64,000 bases of DNA, taken from positions 124,001 through 188,000 of the forward strand of contig JADLAX010000026.1 in the NCBI GenBank assembly GCA_020848035.1. Direction: 5' to 3'. Positions 8,502 through 17,916 of this stretch are shown piece after piece. The stretch is from Anaerolineae bacterium. Lineage in GTDB: Bacteria; Chloroflexota; Anaerolineae; Promineifilales; Promineifilaceae. Numbering within the stretch: position 1 is the stretch's first letter; every line of letters begins with the position of its first letter. Under the pieces are notes generated by a model. It had not been told where the DNA came from and ran no database searches. It saw nothing but the letters and a program-made list of their open reading frames with translations. A program made the translations under genes and the position numbers.

Positions 8502-9031
8502 ACCGCTTGCCCACCAGCTGGCACACCGAACGGCTGCACGTCACCGACGGCACTCTGGCCGACGTACCGCAGCTGATGCACATTTTTAACGCGTGCAGCC
8601 ACGTCGAGCCGTGGGACCCCACGTTTAAGGTGTATCCGGAGGCAGAGTTTACCGGGTTAGTGCAGCAAAGTTTGCAGGATGGGATGAAGGACGGCCGTTT
8701 CCAACTACAGCTGGCTCACCTGAATGATCAACCCATCGGCTACTTCCACTGCCACCATCACCATCCCCACTCCAACATCCTCCTCATCTCCATGTTTGTC
8801 CTGCACCCCGACCACCAAAACGGCGGCTACGGCAGCGAACTGGTGGCCGGATTGGCAGAGCAGGCCAAAGCCACCAGCCATCAGGCCATCTGGCTGGAAG
8901 TGTTCCTCAAAAACTGGCCCGCCCTCCGCTTTTGGATCAAATCCGGCTTCACCACCATCATCGACATGGACGGCGCAGCCCAACACGACGCCACCGCCCA
9001 CGCCAGCCTCGTCATCGCTAAAACGCTCTAA
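8498..9031 (+). CDS. GNAT-family N-acetyltransferase
   Basis: This 177-residue GNAT-fold protein has the acetyl-CoA binding motif A recognisable as 'LHPDHQNGGYGSELVAGLAEQA' in part (Q/R-x-x-G-x-G/A type) and motif B near 'WLEVFLKNWPALRFWIKSGF'. A His-rich turn 'HCHHHHPHSN' precedes motif A and could bind metal or simply be a loop. It is the last gene of the ArsR operon (ATGA overlap), so its expression is probably set by the two regulators. The substrate is unknown. Confidence 0.85.
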   Translation: MNRLPTSWHTERLHVTDGTLADVPQLMHIFNACSHVEPWDPTFKVYPEAEFTGLVQQSLQDGMKDGRFQLQLAHLNDQPIGYFHCHHHHPHSNILLISMFVLHPDHQNGGYGSELVAGLAEQAKATSHQAIWLEVFLKNWPALRFWIKSGFTTIIDMDGAAQHDATAHASLVIAKTL

Positions 9032-9144
9032 AGATTGACAACAACAAATTAGAGCAGCTAACGAATGAAGAAAAAATTCGGGGTCTTTGGGATCTCGTGG
9101 AGTATCGCTATTCGTTTATTTCGCTAATTCGTTGGTGTCATCGC

Positions 9145-9173
9145 TTGACAAAGTGTATTTTATACACTATACT
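9145..9173 (+). promoter_or_regulatory. Near-consensus sigma-A promoter of the nicotinamidase-like gene
   Basis: TTGACA (9145-9150), 17 bp, TATACT (9168-9173). Transcription would start near 9180, giving a leader of about 65 bases before the ATG at 9248. Confidence 0.8.
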
Positions 9174-9205
9174 GCCCGTATCTAATTTAGTGTAACAAAC
9201 ACACT
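9152..9205 (+). promoter_or_regulatory. Two AGTGT...ACACT dyads overlapping the promoter
   Basis: AGTGTAT-TTT-ATACACT (9152-9168) fills the -35/-10 spacer, and AGTGT-N7-ACACT (9189-9205) lies just after the predicted start site. Two similar dyads at these positions suggest a repressor that blocks RNA polymerase. The identity of the repressor is unknown. Confidence 0.55.
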
Positions 9206-9247
9206 TATTTGTGATTACCCGAACAATTTGCAAAAAAGGAGCCTCAA

Positions 9248-10177
9248 ATGAGCAACTTCCCCAGCTTTTATAATCCCAATCGTATTGGCACGCTGTATTA
9301 CCCGGACGTGGCCACCATTGCCGCCGAGGCCAACACTGCTGGCCTGAAGCCCGCCGTGGCGGACAAAGAAAATGTCCACCTGGTCATCATCGACATGCAG
9401 GTTGATTTTTGCCACGAGAAAGGCAGTCTGTATGTGCCCGGCGCGATGGGCGACATTCAGCGCACCATCGAGTTCATCTACAACAACGCCGAGCGCATCA
9501 CCAACATCACCTGCTCGCTGGATTCCCACCTGCCCCACCAAATCTTCCACCCAGCCTGGTGGGCCGACGAGGCGGGCAATCACCCGGCCCCGTTTACCCT
9601 CATCACCTACGATGACATCAAGCAGGGCAAATGGCGGCCGCTGGTCGCCCCGGTGCAGTCCACCAACTACGTCAAGCAGCTGGAGCAGGAAGCCAAAAAG
9701 CAGCTCACCATCTGGCCCTACCACGTGATGATTGGTTCGATTGGCAATGCGCTGGACCCGGAGTTGTTTACGGCCGTTCTCTACCACAGCATCGCCCGCA
9801 AAACCCAACCCACCTGGCTCACCAAGGGCAGCATCCCGCTCACCGAGCATTACTCCATCATCCAGCCCGAGGTGCCCGTGCCCAACCACCCAATGGGCGG
9901 CAAAAACAAACCCTTCCTGGACACCCTGGCCCAGGCCGACGTGGTGGTCATCGCTGGCGAGGCCGAAAGCCACTGCGTGCTGGAAACGGTCGAAGACCTG
10001 GTAGAAGATTTCAGCAGCCAGCCCGAGGCGCTGCAAAAAATCTACTTCCTGCGTGACTGCACCTCGCCCGTGCTGCACCCGGACGTCGATTTCCACGCCA
10101 TTGCCCAGGCCCGCTTTGCGGAGTTCGAAAAGCAAGGCGTCAACTTCATCAACAGCACCGACAAGCTGCCTTTTTAG
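9248..10177 (+). CDS. Isochorismatase-fold amidohydrolase, nicotinamidase-like
   Basis: This is a 309-residue cysteine hydrolase. The catalytic acid is D49 in 'IIDMQVDF', the nucleophile is C243 in 'GEAESHCV', and a lysine in 'TWLTKGSIP' is the likely third member of the triad. The 'SLDSHLPHQIFHP' segment supplies Asp/His ligands like those of metal-dependent nicotinamidase (PncA). It is about 100 residues longer than typical PncA, with an N-terminal extension of about 40 residues and an inserted region around 110-150. A role in NAD salvage (nicotinamide to nicotinate) is plausible but not certain. nadE lies elsewhere in the window. AAGGAGCC precedes the ATG. Confidence 0.75.
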   Translation: MSNFPSFYNPNRIGTLYYPDVATIAAEANTAGLKPAVADKENVHLVIIDMQVDFCHEKGSLYVPGAMGDIQRTIEFIYNNAERITNITCSLDSHLPHQIFHPAWWADEAGNHPAPFTLITYDDIKQGKWRPLVAPVQSTNYVKQLEQEAKKQLTIWPYHVMIGSIGNALDPELFTAVLYHSIARKTQPTWLTKGSIPLTEHYSIIQPEVPVPNHPMGGKNKPFLDTLAQADVVVIAGEAESHCVLETVEDLVEDFSSQPEALQKIYFLRDCTSPVLHPDVDFHAIAQARFAEFEKQGVNFINSTDKLPF

Positions 10178-10265
10178 GAATTTAGCCACGGATTACGCAG
10201 ATTTTCTCTGTGAAACTCTGTGTCTCCTCCGTGCCCCTCTGTGTTCCGCTTTTAAGGAGAACAAC

Positions 10266-11048
10266 ATGACCAACAACAATGGACTTGGCAATTTAGACAA
10301 TCTTTTTCAATCGGCCCAGGCTGATGGGCTGACCAACAACACGATGGACCTGGTGGTGTCAAATTTGAATGGGCCGACGATGGCAACGGCCGTTGGCACC
10401 CCCCTCCACCTGCTCACCAGCAACGAGGTCACTCTGGCCATGAACATCATCGACATGAGCGGCTCGATGGCCCCCCATGCAGCGGACCTGGTGGCCGCCT
10501 ACAACAACGACTACCTGACCGCCATGCGCGGCTCCAGCGCCGCCGATGATATCCTCATGAGCACCATCGTCTTCAACCAGAACGTGACCCTGCTGCACGG
10601 CTACATGCCGCTCAAGGATGTGCCGCCGCTCACCCGCACCAGCTATGATCCCAGCGGCTCCACCGCCCTGTACGACGCCGTCGCGGGCGGCCTGACCAAC
10701 ATGGTGCTCTACGCCCAGCAGCTGCGCCAGAGCGGCGTTATGGTGCGCTGCATCGTCATCGCCTACTCCGACGGCGCAGACAACGCCTCCAAACAGCGCG
10801 CCAGGGAAATTCGCCGCGCCGCCGCCGAGCTGCTCAAGCATGAAATCTACACCCTGGCCTACGTCGGCTTCCGCCCGGGCGGCATCACCCCCGCCGAACT
10901 CCGCAGCCTGGCCGACGAAATCGGCTTCCCCGATGTGCTGGCCGCCGGTCTGGACCACCAGGAACTGCGCCGCATCTTCCACCTGGTGTCGCAGTCCACC
11001 ATCAGCATGAGCCAGCAAGGGGCCATGCCCGCTGGGATGTTCAGCTAA
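10266..11048 (+). CDS. Von Willebrand factor A domain protein
   Basis: This 260-residue protein is one vWA domain with a 60-residue N-terminal lead. The metal-ion-dependent adhesion site is complete: D63-x-S65-x-S67 in 'DMSGSM', a Thr in 'SGSTALYDA' and an Asp in 'YSDGADN'. No signal peptide is visible, so it is probably cytoplasmic. The ATG at 10266 has AAGGAG eight bases upstream; the longer upstream frame overlaps the previous gene and is rejected. The leader between the two genes (10180-10255) is made of 'CTCTGTG' words. A 36-residue membrane peptide follows. Confidence 0.8.
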   Translation: MTNNNGLGNLDNLFQSAQADGLTNNTMDLVVSNLNGPTMATAVGTPLHLLTSNEVTLAMNIIDMSGSMAPHAADLVAAYNNDYLTAMRGSSAADDILMSTIVFNQNVTLLHGYMPLKDVPPLTRTSYDPSGSTALYDAVAGGLTNMVLYAQQLRQSGVMVRCIVIAYSDGADNASKQRAREIRRAAAELLKHEIYTLAYVGFRPGGITPAELRSLADEIGFPDVLAAGLDHQELRRIFHLVSQSTISMSQQGAMPAGMFS

Positions 11049-11059
11049 AAAGGAGCGTG

Positions 11060-11114
11060 GAGATTAGAGAGTGGAGATTACGTTAATCTCTAATCTCCGA
11101 TCTCCACTCTCCCC
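11060..11114. repeat. Word-repeat element: GGAGATTA/AGAGTGGAG units and their complement
   Basis: GGAGATTAGAGAGTGGAGAT is followed after a short loop by its words in reverse complement (TAATCTCTAATCTCC, ATCTCCACTCTCC) in shuffled order. It can fold back on itself and fills the gap between the vWA gene and the small membrane peptide gene. Confidence 0.75.
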
Positions 11115-11130
11115 AAAAGGGGAAAATCGC

Positions 11131-11241
11131 ATGTTCATCCCGCTTTCAACCTTGCTCATCATCGTCGCCATCACCTTCATGCTGGGCATGATTACCGCCT
11201 TTGTCATGGTCATGAACGCCCTGGCCCGGCGGCAAAAATAA
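11131..11241 (+). CDS. 36-residue single-pass membrane peptide
   Basis: This short ORF starts with ATG after an AAAAGGGGAAAA ribosome-binding region and encodes 36 residues. Residues 5-29 form one uninterrupted hydrophobic helix ('TLLIIVAITFMLGM' and onward), followed by 'ARRQK', a positive-inside C-terminus. It follows the vWA gene after about 80 bases of repeat DNA and ends just before a terminator hairpin. Size and composition match small membrane proteins that modulate larger partners; no family is recognised. Confidence 0.55.
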   Translation: MFIPLSTLLIIVAITFMLGMITAFVMVMNALARRQK

Positions 11242-11245
11242 AAAA

Positions 11246-11276
11246 GACCTCAGAGGTTTGGCACACCCCTGAGGTC
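11246..11276 (-). terminator. Terminator hairpin between the small membrane peptide gene and clpP
   Basis: GACCTCAG (11246-11253) pairs with CTGAGGTC (11269-11276). On the minus strand it is followed by a run of T, about 50 bases after the clpP stop. Confidence 0.65.
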
Positions 11277-11328
11277 TAAGTTAGCAACTATGGATTCCCG
11301 AAGGCGCGGGAATGACAGATGGCTGTGA

Positions 11329-11949
11329 TTAAATCTCGTCCGTGGAGTTAATGATCTTACCCACCAGCCCGTAATCAATCGCTTCTTTGGCCGACATCCA
11401 GAAATTGCGTTCGGTGTCTTTGGTCACTTTTTCCAACGGCTGGCCAGTCTGCTCAGAGAAAATGCGGTTCAAGCGCTCGCGCATCTTGATGATTTCTTCC
11501 GCTTCAATTTTGATGTCTTGCGCCTGGCCGCGCACCCCACCCATTGGCTGGTGCAGCAAAAAGCGGGTGTTGGGCAGGCTGTACCGGTTTTCCCGCTCCG
11601 CCGCGGCATAGATGAGCGCACCGGCGCTGGCTACCCAGCCCGTACCAATCACCTTCACCTTGGGCTTGACAAAGCGAATCATGTCAAAAATGGTATCGCC
11701 GGATTCCACGTGCCCACCCGGGGAATTGATAAAGATTTTGATATCCTCATCAGAATCGGCCGCCAAAAGCATGAGCTTTTCGGTCACTTCCTGCGCCAGC
11801 TTCATGTTGATTTCACCAAAAATGGTAATGGTGCGTGTTTCAAGCAGGCGCTCCATCAAACCCTTCTTGGGTTTACTTTTTTCTTCGACTTCTTCTTCCG
11901 GTTCCAGGTCTTGTTCATCTTCAAATCGAATCATGACTATGTCCTTCAT
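11329..11949 (-). CDS. clpP: ATP-dependent Clp protease proteolytic subunit, with Asn in the Asp position of the triad
   Basis: This 206-residue ClpP has nucleophile S108 in '[10 protein letters not shown]' and H133 in 'LLHQPMGG'. Aligned on the E. coli enzyme, the catalytic Asp position (ERD in 'DTERDRF') is N182 here, in '[10 protein letters not shown]'. A natural Asp-to-Asn change is known from Listeria ClpP1, where it lowers stand-alone activity. Residues 10-30 are an acidic/basic extension ('[20 protein letters not shown]') that may be a propeptide or a regulatory tail around the axial pore. No clpX or second clpP is nearby. It lies downstream of eno on the same strand, separated by a hairpin element. 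Confidence 0.92.
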   Translation of the reverse strand: MKDIVMIRFEDEQDLEPEEEVEEKSKPKKGLMERLLETRTITIFGEINMKLAQEVTEKLMLLAADSDEDIKIFINSPGGHVESGDTIFDMIRFVKPKVKVIGTGWVASAGALIYAAAERENRYSLPNTRFLLHQPMGGVRGQAQDIKIEAEEIIKMRERLNRIFSEQTGQPLEKVTKDTERNFWMSAKEAIDYGLVGKIINSTDEI

Positions 11950-12020
11950 TTCTGATTGGTTAGCAAAGTGGGCCGAGTTTAGCGCGAAAAGATTAGATTC
12001 AGGTAAGTGTGAAAGTGAAA

Positions 12021-12078
12021 AGTAAAAAGTGATAAGTAAAAAGCAGCACTTTTCACTTTTTACTTATCACTTTTTACT
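12021..12078. repeat. 23-bp perfect hairpin from AAGTAAAAAGTGAT words, eno/clpP gap
   Basis: Left arm 12021-12043 and right arm 12056-12078 are perfect reverse complements (words AGTAAAAAG and TGATAAG), with a 12-base loop. The element begins six bases after the eno stop on the minus strand, where it could act as a terminator or mRNA-end stabiliser. Confidence 0.85.
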
Positions 12079-12083
12079 AAATG

Positions 12084-13382
<1,299 letters not shown>

Positions 13383-13545
13383 TTAATAATCGGAACTCAT
13401 TCCCGAAATTGTTATTTTGTGCATTTATAGGTACAGTGGATTGTATAGGAACTAGGGAAAACTATACAGAAGCACCCTGGTTCGGGCAAACACAATTCAC
13501 GGCATTCTCTATGCCAAATGTCATTAATTTATACCCAATGTCCTC

Positions 13546-13574
13546 TTGTCAAGAGAGAGTGCCCCGGTTATAAA
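13546..13574 (+). promoter_or_regulatory. Predicted sigma-A promoter of the GAF/PAS histidine kinase
   Basis: TTGTCA (13546-13551), 17 bp, TATAAA (13569-13574), about 55 bp before the ATG at 13629. Confidence 0.65.
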
Positions 13575-13628
13575 TCCAGACAAACAATGACTGAACCGAT
13601 CACACGCTGATCTTTCAGAATAAGCATT

Positions 13629-15716
13629 ATGAGCGACCTGATCTCCATCGAATCTAACCAGATACACACTTTGTGGCAAAAGCTGGCTGAAGAGCTGCTG
13701 AATATTTTTGATGCCCACGGCGTTTGCGCCGTGGTGGCTAACGAAGTAGCTGTTTTCAGCCAGGCCACGACGGTGGTGGGGGTGAGTGATCCGCAAAAGA
13801 AATATTTCGACGTGTGGGTGTGTGACAAAGACGGCCGTCTCCAACAAACGCGCTGGACTACCGAAAAAGCCACCTTCACCAGCTTCATAAACACAGGCAA
13901 GCCGTCGGTCCAGGAAAAGTTTAACCGGCCCCCGTCCGAATTGATTCGCAGCGAGCTGTGGCAGCTGCCCCACGAGCGCATCCAGGCCGTGCCGCTGCCC
14001 GCGCCCGGCCGCTACGCCCCGGTGACCCCCGAAGGCATTATCTGCCTGCTGGACCCCGATACACAGATGCCCCTGGCCCAGCCAGAAAATTTGAGCGCCC
14101 TGGCCACCCAGGTGACCATTGCTCTGGACCGCGCTTACCTGCGCCAGACCGTGGGGCGGCAAGACATTGAGTTTGCCGTTGTGTCGGAAATCAGCTACGC
14201 CCTGACCTCCACCCTGAGCCTGCAAAATATTTACCACCAGCTCATGGAACCGGTGCGGCGCACCCTGAACGTCGGCTCTGTTTCCGTAGGTCTGATTGAA
14301 TCCACCTCCGGCGACATCATTTTTGTGGACATGCTGATGGGTGAACTATTTAAGGATTTGCCCACGATCCGCCTCAAAAAAGGGCAGGGCATTGCCGGGT
14401 GGGTTTCGGAAAATCGCCAGTCGGTGATCATCAACGACGTGTATTCGGACAAGCGCTTCTATTCGCGCGTAGACCGGCAGTCGGGCTTCCAGACACACAA
14501 CATGATTTGTATTCCGCTGCAAATTGAAGACCGGGTCATCGGTATTTTGCAGGCGATCAACAAGCAAAACGGCGACTTTAACGAGAATGATTTGCGCTTG
14601 CTGCAGGCCATCGGCGGGCCGCTGGCGGCAGCGATTGAGAATGCCAGTTTGCATACGGCCGTTCTCGCCGAAAAACGCCGCATTGAAACGATCTTTGCCA
14701 ACATGTCTGAAGGCATGATGACGGTGGACGCCAACGGCCTCATCACCCACGCCAACGACTCCCTGCTCAGCCTGCTCTACCGCGACCTGCCCACGCTGCT
14801 GGGCCAGAAAGCCAACGACATGATCCGCCTGACCGCGGGCAGCCTGAACGAATTTATGCAGCGCATCCTCTCGGCCACGGACGAGTACCCGCAGCTGGCC
14901 ACCGAAATGAGCCAGAGCGACGGCGGCACGGTGCCCGTGCTGCTCAGCGGCGCGCCAATCCGCGACGACAAGGGCGCGGTGGCTGAGCTTATTTTTGTCT
15001 TCAGCGATTTGAGCCAGATTCGCGAAGTGGAACGGCTGCGCGACGACTTCTTCCACGGCATCATTCACGAGCTGCGCACGCCGCTGGCCACCATCCTCAT
15101 GTACGCCCGCCTGCTGCGCGAAGGCAAGGCGCAGCAAAAAGAGAAGGCCGACCGCTTCCTCGGCGTCATCGAACGGGAAAGCGACCGCCTGCAAAAGATG
15201 GTGCGCCAGATGCTGGAAGTGGTGAAGATGGAAGCCAGCGAGTTTCAGCGCAGCACCGATCAAATCAGCCTCAATGAGCTGTTCGACGAAATATTGCCCC
15301 CCCTGGCCGACCGCGCCACCGAAAAAGGGCTCACCTTCCGCCAGCGTATTGCCCCCAACATGGAACCCGTGCTGGGCAACCAGGACACGTACCACCTCAT
15401 CTTCAAAAACCTCATTGATAATGCCCTTAAGTTCACCCTCTCTGGCACGGTACGGGTAGAAGCGTACCCGGAAAATGGCCAGATTGTGGTGCAGGTAAAA
15501 GACGACGGCATTGGCATTCCCAAGCAGGCGCTGCCCAATTTGTTCGGCCGTTTTTTCCGGGCGCAAACGGCCGTTGAACGCGGCATTGCCGGTACCGGGC
15601 TGGGCCTCTACATGGTCAAAGTTGCCGTTGAAAACTATAATGGCACCATTCAGGTGAAAAGCACGGCGGGCAAAGGCACCACGTTTACCGTCAAACTCCC
15701 CGTTGCTGAAGTCTAG
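13629..15716 (+). CDS. Soluble sensor histidine kinase, GAF-GAF-PAS-HisKA-HATPase
   Basis: This 695-residue kinase has no transmembrane segment. Residues 1-170 look like a divergent GAF domain, 180-345 a typical GAF ('IINDVYSDKRFYSRVD', 'MICIPLQIEDRVIGILQAINK'), 355-470 a PAS domain ('MSEGMMTVDANGLITHAN'), and 475-545 HisKA with H480 in 'GIIHELRTPL'. The HATPase has N-box 'NLIDNALKF', G1 'DDGIGIP', F-box 'FGRFFRA' and G2 'GTGLGLYMVK'. It is an orphan: no response regulator is adjacent. The domain set suggests sensing of a cytoplasmic ligand, redox or light cue, but the chromophore or ligand is unknown. Confidence 0.92.
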   Translation: MSDLISIESNQIHTLWQKLAEELLNIFDAHGVCAVVANEVAVFSQATTVVGVSDPQKKYFDVWVCDKDGRLQQTRWTTEKATFTSFINTGKPSVQEKFNRPPSELIRSELWQLPHERIQAVPLPAPGRYAPVTPEGIICLLDPDTQMPLAQPENLSALATQVTIALDRAYLRQTVGRQDIEFAVVSEISYALTSTLSLQNIYHQLMEPVRRTLNVGSVSVGLIESTSGDIIFVDMLMGELFKDLPTIRLKKGQGIAGWVSENRQSVIINDVYSDKRFYSRVDRQSGFQTHNMICIPLQIEDRVIGILQAINKQNGDFNENDLRLLQAIGGPLAAAIENASLHTAVLAEKRRIETIFANMSEGMMTVDANGLITHANDSLLSLLYRDLPTLLGQKANDMIRLTAGSLNEFMQRILSATDEYPQLATEMSQSDGGTVPVLLSGAPIRDDKGAVAELIFVFSDLSQIREVERLRDDFFHGIIHELRTPLATILMYARLLREGKAQQKEKADRFLGVIERESDRLQKMVRQMLEVVKMEASEFQRSTDQISLNELFDEILPPLADRATEKGLTFRQRIAPNMEPVLGNQDTYHLIFKNLIDNALKFTLSGTVRVEAYPENGQIVVQVKDDGIGIPKQALPNLFGRFFRAQTAVERGIAGTGLGLYMVKVAVENYNGTIQVKSTAGKGTTFTVKLPVAEV

Positions 15717-15747
15717 CTCCCACCCTGGTCTTTGTGAGAAAAATCAA

Positions 15748-15784
15748 AGATTACGCAGATTTTAAAGATTTATCTGCGTAATCT
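15748..15784. repeat. 13-bp hairpin from AGATTACGCAGAT words
   Basis: AGATTACGCAGAT (15748-15760) and its exact reverse complement (15772-15784) are followed by a further partial word. It sits between the histidine kinase and cysteine desulfurase genes. Confidence 0.8.
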
Positions 15785-15842
15785 GCGCAATCTGTTGATA
15801 AAATCCCCCAAATTAAAGTTACTCAACTCAAACAGGCTGGTT

Positions 15843-17021
15843 ATGTCAACACACATCTACCTCGATCACGGCGCATCCACGCCGGTACATCCCCAGGTTA
15901 TTGAAAAAATGCTGCCCTTCTGGACGGAGCACTACGGCAATCCGTCATCGTCACACGCCCACGGCCGTTCCGCCGGATTTGCCCTCGACGAAGCGCGGCT
16001 GACCATTGCCCAGCTCATGAACGCCCAGGCCAAAGAGATTGTCTTCACCGGCTGCGGCTCGGAGAGCGACAACCTGGCGATTCGCGGCGTGATGTGGGCG
16101 GCCAGAAAGAATGGCGCCGGCAACCACCTGATCACCAGCGCCATTGAGCACGAGGCGGTGCTGGAAACGGCCGTTCAATTACGCGACCAGTTCAACTTTG
16201 ACCTGACGATTGTGGGGGTGGATAAATACGGCCGTGTCTCCCTGGACGACATCGCCGCCGCCATTCGCCCCGACACGGCGCTCATTTCCATCATGGCCGC
16301 CAACAACGAAATTGGCACGATGCAGCCCATCCAGCAGATTGGCGCGCTGGCCCGCGAACACGGCATTCTGTGCCACACCGACGCGGTGCAGGCCGCCGCC
16401 ACCACCCGCTGGGACATGCAAACCATGCCCATCGACCTGATCAGCTTTGCGCCGCATAAATTTTACGGCCCTAAAGGCGTGGGGATGCTGTACGTGCGGG
16501 ACGGGATTGAGCTGGTTTCGGCATTAACGGGGGGCGGTCAGGAAGACGGCCGTCGCTCTGGCACGGTCAATGTGGCTTTTGCGGTGGGTGCGGCCGAGGC
16601 GTTTAAGCTGGCCCAGGACCACCTGGAAGCCCAACTGGCCCACTACACTGGCCTGCGCGACCAGCTCATTGCGGGCGTGTTGGCCGCCGTGCCCGCCGAC
16701 GACATCATCCTCACCGGCCACCCCACCGAGCGGCTGCCCCACCACGCCAGCTTCGCCCTCAAAAACCTCAGCGGCAACGACCTGCTGATGCACCTGGACA
16801 TGGCGGGCATCTGCGCCAGCAGCGGCTCCGCCTGCAAAACCGGCGACCCCAAGCCGGCCGCCATCCTTGAGACAATCGGCCTGGACCCCGCCTGGACCAA
16901 AGGCGGCCTGCGCTTCACCGTCGGCAGCCAAAACACCTCGGCGCACATCGAACACGTCATCCGATCCATGCCCACCGTCGTCGAAAAGGTCCGCAAAGTC
17001 AGCCAGCTATTCATGCCTTAA
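15843..17021 (+). CDS. Cysteine desulfurase, NifS/IscS class
   Basis: This 392-residue PLP enzyme mobilises sulfur from cysteine for Fe-S clusters and thiolated tRNA. The PLP-binding lysine is K206 in 'SFAPHKFYGPKG', the cofactor Asp is in 'CHTDAVQA', and the catalytic cysteine is C331 in 'SSGSACKTGDPKP'. I use ATG 15843; the upstream frame starts inside a repeat element. There is no iscU or iscR neighbour, but mnmA, which needs a persulfide donor, lies 2.5 kb downstream on the same strand, so a role in tRNA 2-thiolation is plausible. Confidence 0.92.
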   Translation: MSTHIYLDHGASTPVHPQVIEKMLPFWTEHYGNPSSSHAHGRSAGFALDEARLTIAQLMNAQAKEIVFTGCGSESDNLAIRGVMWAARKNGAGNHLITSAIEHEAVLETAVQLRDQFNFDLTIVGVDKYGRVSLDDIAAAIRPDTALISIMAANNEIGTMQPIQQIGALAREHGILCHTDAVQAAATTRWDMQTMPIDLISFAPHKFYGPKGVGMLYVRDGIELVSALTGGGQEDGRRSGTVNVAFAVGAAEAFKLAQDHLEAQLAHYTGLRDQLIAGVLAAVPADDIILTGHPTERLPHHASFALKNLSGNDLLMHLDMAGICASSGSACKTGDPKPAAILETIGLDPAWTKGGLRFTVGSQNTSAHIEHVIRSMPTVVEKVRKVSQLFMP

Positions 17022-17027
17022 TTCATG

Positions 17028-17033
17028 TATACT
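17028..17033 (+). promoter_or_regulatory. -10 element placing transcription start at the AraC-gene ATG
   Basis: TATACT ends six bases before the ATG at 17040 and no Shine-Dalgarno sequence precedes it, consistent with a leaderless transcript. No good -35 is visible. Confidence 0.4.
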
Positions 17034-17039
17034 TCTTGA

Positions 17040-17867
17040 ATGCAAAGGCTTGCCTTCAATTTCGTTCAACCCGCCGCACAACTCGCCCCATTCATCCACG
17101 GATTTCACGTCATTACCTCTGAAGGGCGTGTGGTCAATGGCATCGCCGGAACACACCCACCGAATGTTGGCTTACAGATGACTTTGAACTTCGGCGCACA
17201 AGTCATGATTGCCGGGCATATGGTGGAGCCATTAACGGCCGTTATCAGCAGTCCAACCGAGCGTTTCGATAGGGTTCAGGCTTTTAGCCATGTAGATTTA
17301 CTCAACGTGGCCTTTCGTCCAGCCGGAGCCAGGCTGTTTCTGCACGTTCCGCTTGATCACCTAAACAATGGATCGCACGATATGCGCGATTTCTGGCCGC
17401 GCTGGAGCATCGAGGCACTATTTGATTTGGCAGGCTTACACCCGATGAGACGTACGCCACGAGTAGAAGCGCTTTTGCTGGCACAGATGAAGGGATGTTT
17501 CGCCGCATCTTCTCAGGTGCAGCACGCCATGTCTATCGCGGGAAACCAGGCGGGGCAGCTGACCGTTGAGCAGCTAGCCGATGCCGTTAGCTTAAGTCGC
17601 AGCCAATTGTTCCGCGTGTTTAAAACGCAAGTTGGCATTAGCCCCAAAGCTTACTTGCGCGTTTATCGGCTTAAGCACGTGGTAAACATCTTGCAGCAAA
17701 ACATACGGGCGCACTCACTGGCGGCAGTCGCCAATGATGCAGGCTATTTTGATCAGTCCCATCTGATCCGAGAATTTGTTCATTCAACTGGTCTGACACC
17801 CCTGCAATTCGTGGCGCGCGAACAACGTGCAACATTTATCCAATATCTTTTGGATCAAGAGGAGTAG
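17040..17867 (+). CDS. AraC-family transcriptional regulator
   Basis: This is a 275-residue protein. The C-terminal 100 residues carry the two helix-turn-helix motifs of the AraC/XylS family ('LSRSQLFRVFKTQVGISPKAYLR' in part and 'ANDAGYFDQSHLIREF'). The N-terminal 150 residues resemble the DUF6597-type ligand domain ('FIHGFHVITSEGRVVNG', 'VAFRPAGARLFLHVPL'). It starts 19 bases after the cysteine desulfurase stop with no ribosome-binding site, so translation may be leaderless. A CPBP membrane protease follows after 49 bp and may be its target. Confidence 0.85.
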   Translation: MQRLAFNFVQPAAQLAPFIHGFHVITSEGRVVNGIAGTHPPNVGLQMTLNFGAQVMIAGHMVEPLTAVISSPTERFDRVQAFSHVDLLNVAFRPAGARLFLHVPLDHLNNGSHDMRDFWPRWSIEALFDLAGLHPMRRTPRVEALLLAQMKGCFAASSQVQHAMSIAGNQAGQLTVEQLADAVSLSRSQLFRVFKTQVGISPKAYLRVYRLKHVVNILQQNIRAHSLAAVANDAGYFDQSHLIREFVHSTGLTPLQFVAREQRATFIQYLLDQEE

Positions 17868-17916
17868 AGTATCCACAAACGATTACCAAATCATTTTGGC
17901 TTGATAGGAGCGTTTG

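Noticed and set aside
8745..8780. His-rich stretch of the GNAT protein as a metal-binding site
   Set aside because: It lies in a loop beside motif A with no supporting context; noted only in the gene entry.
9215..10189. 324-codon minus-strand ORF opposite the nicotinamidase-like gene
   Set aside because: Shadow; it would also cover the strong plus-strand promoter region's gene start.
14346..15566. 406-codon minus-strand ORF opposite the histidine kinase
   Set aside because: Antisense shadow; kinase motifs are unambiguous on the plus strand.
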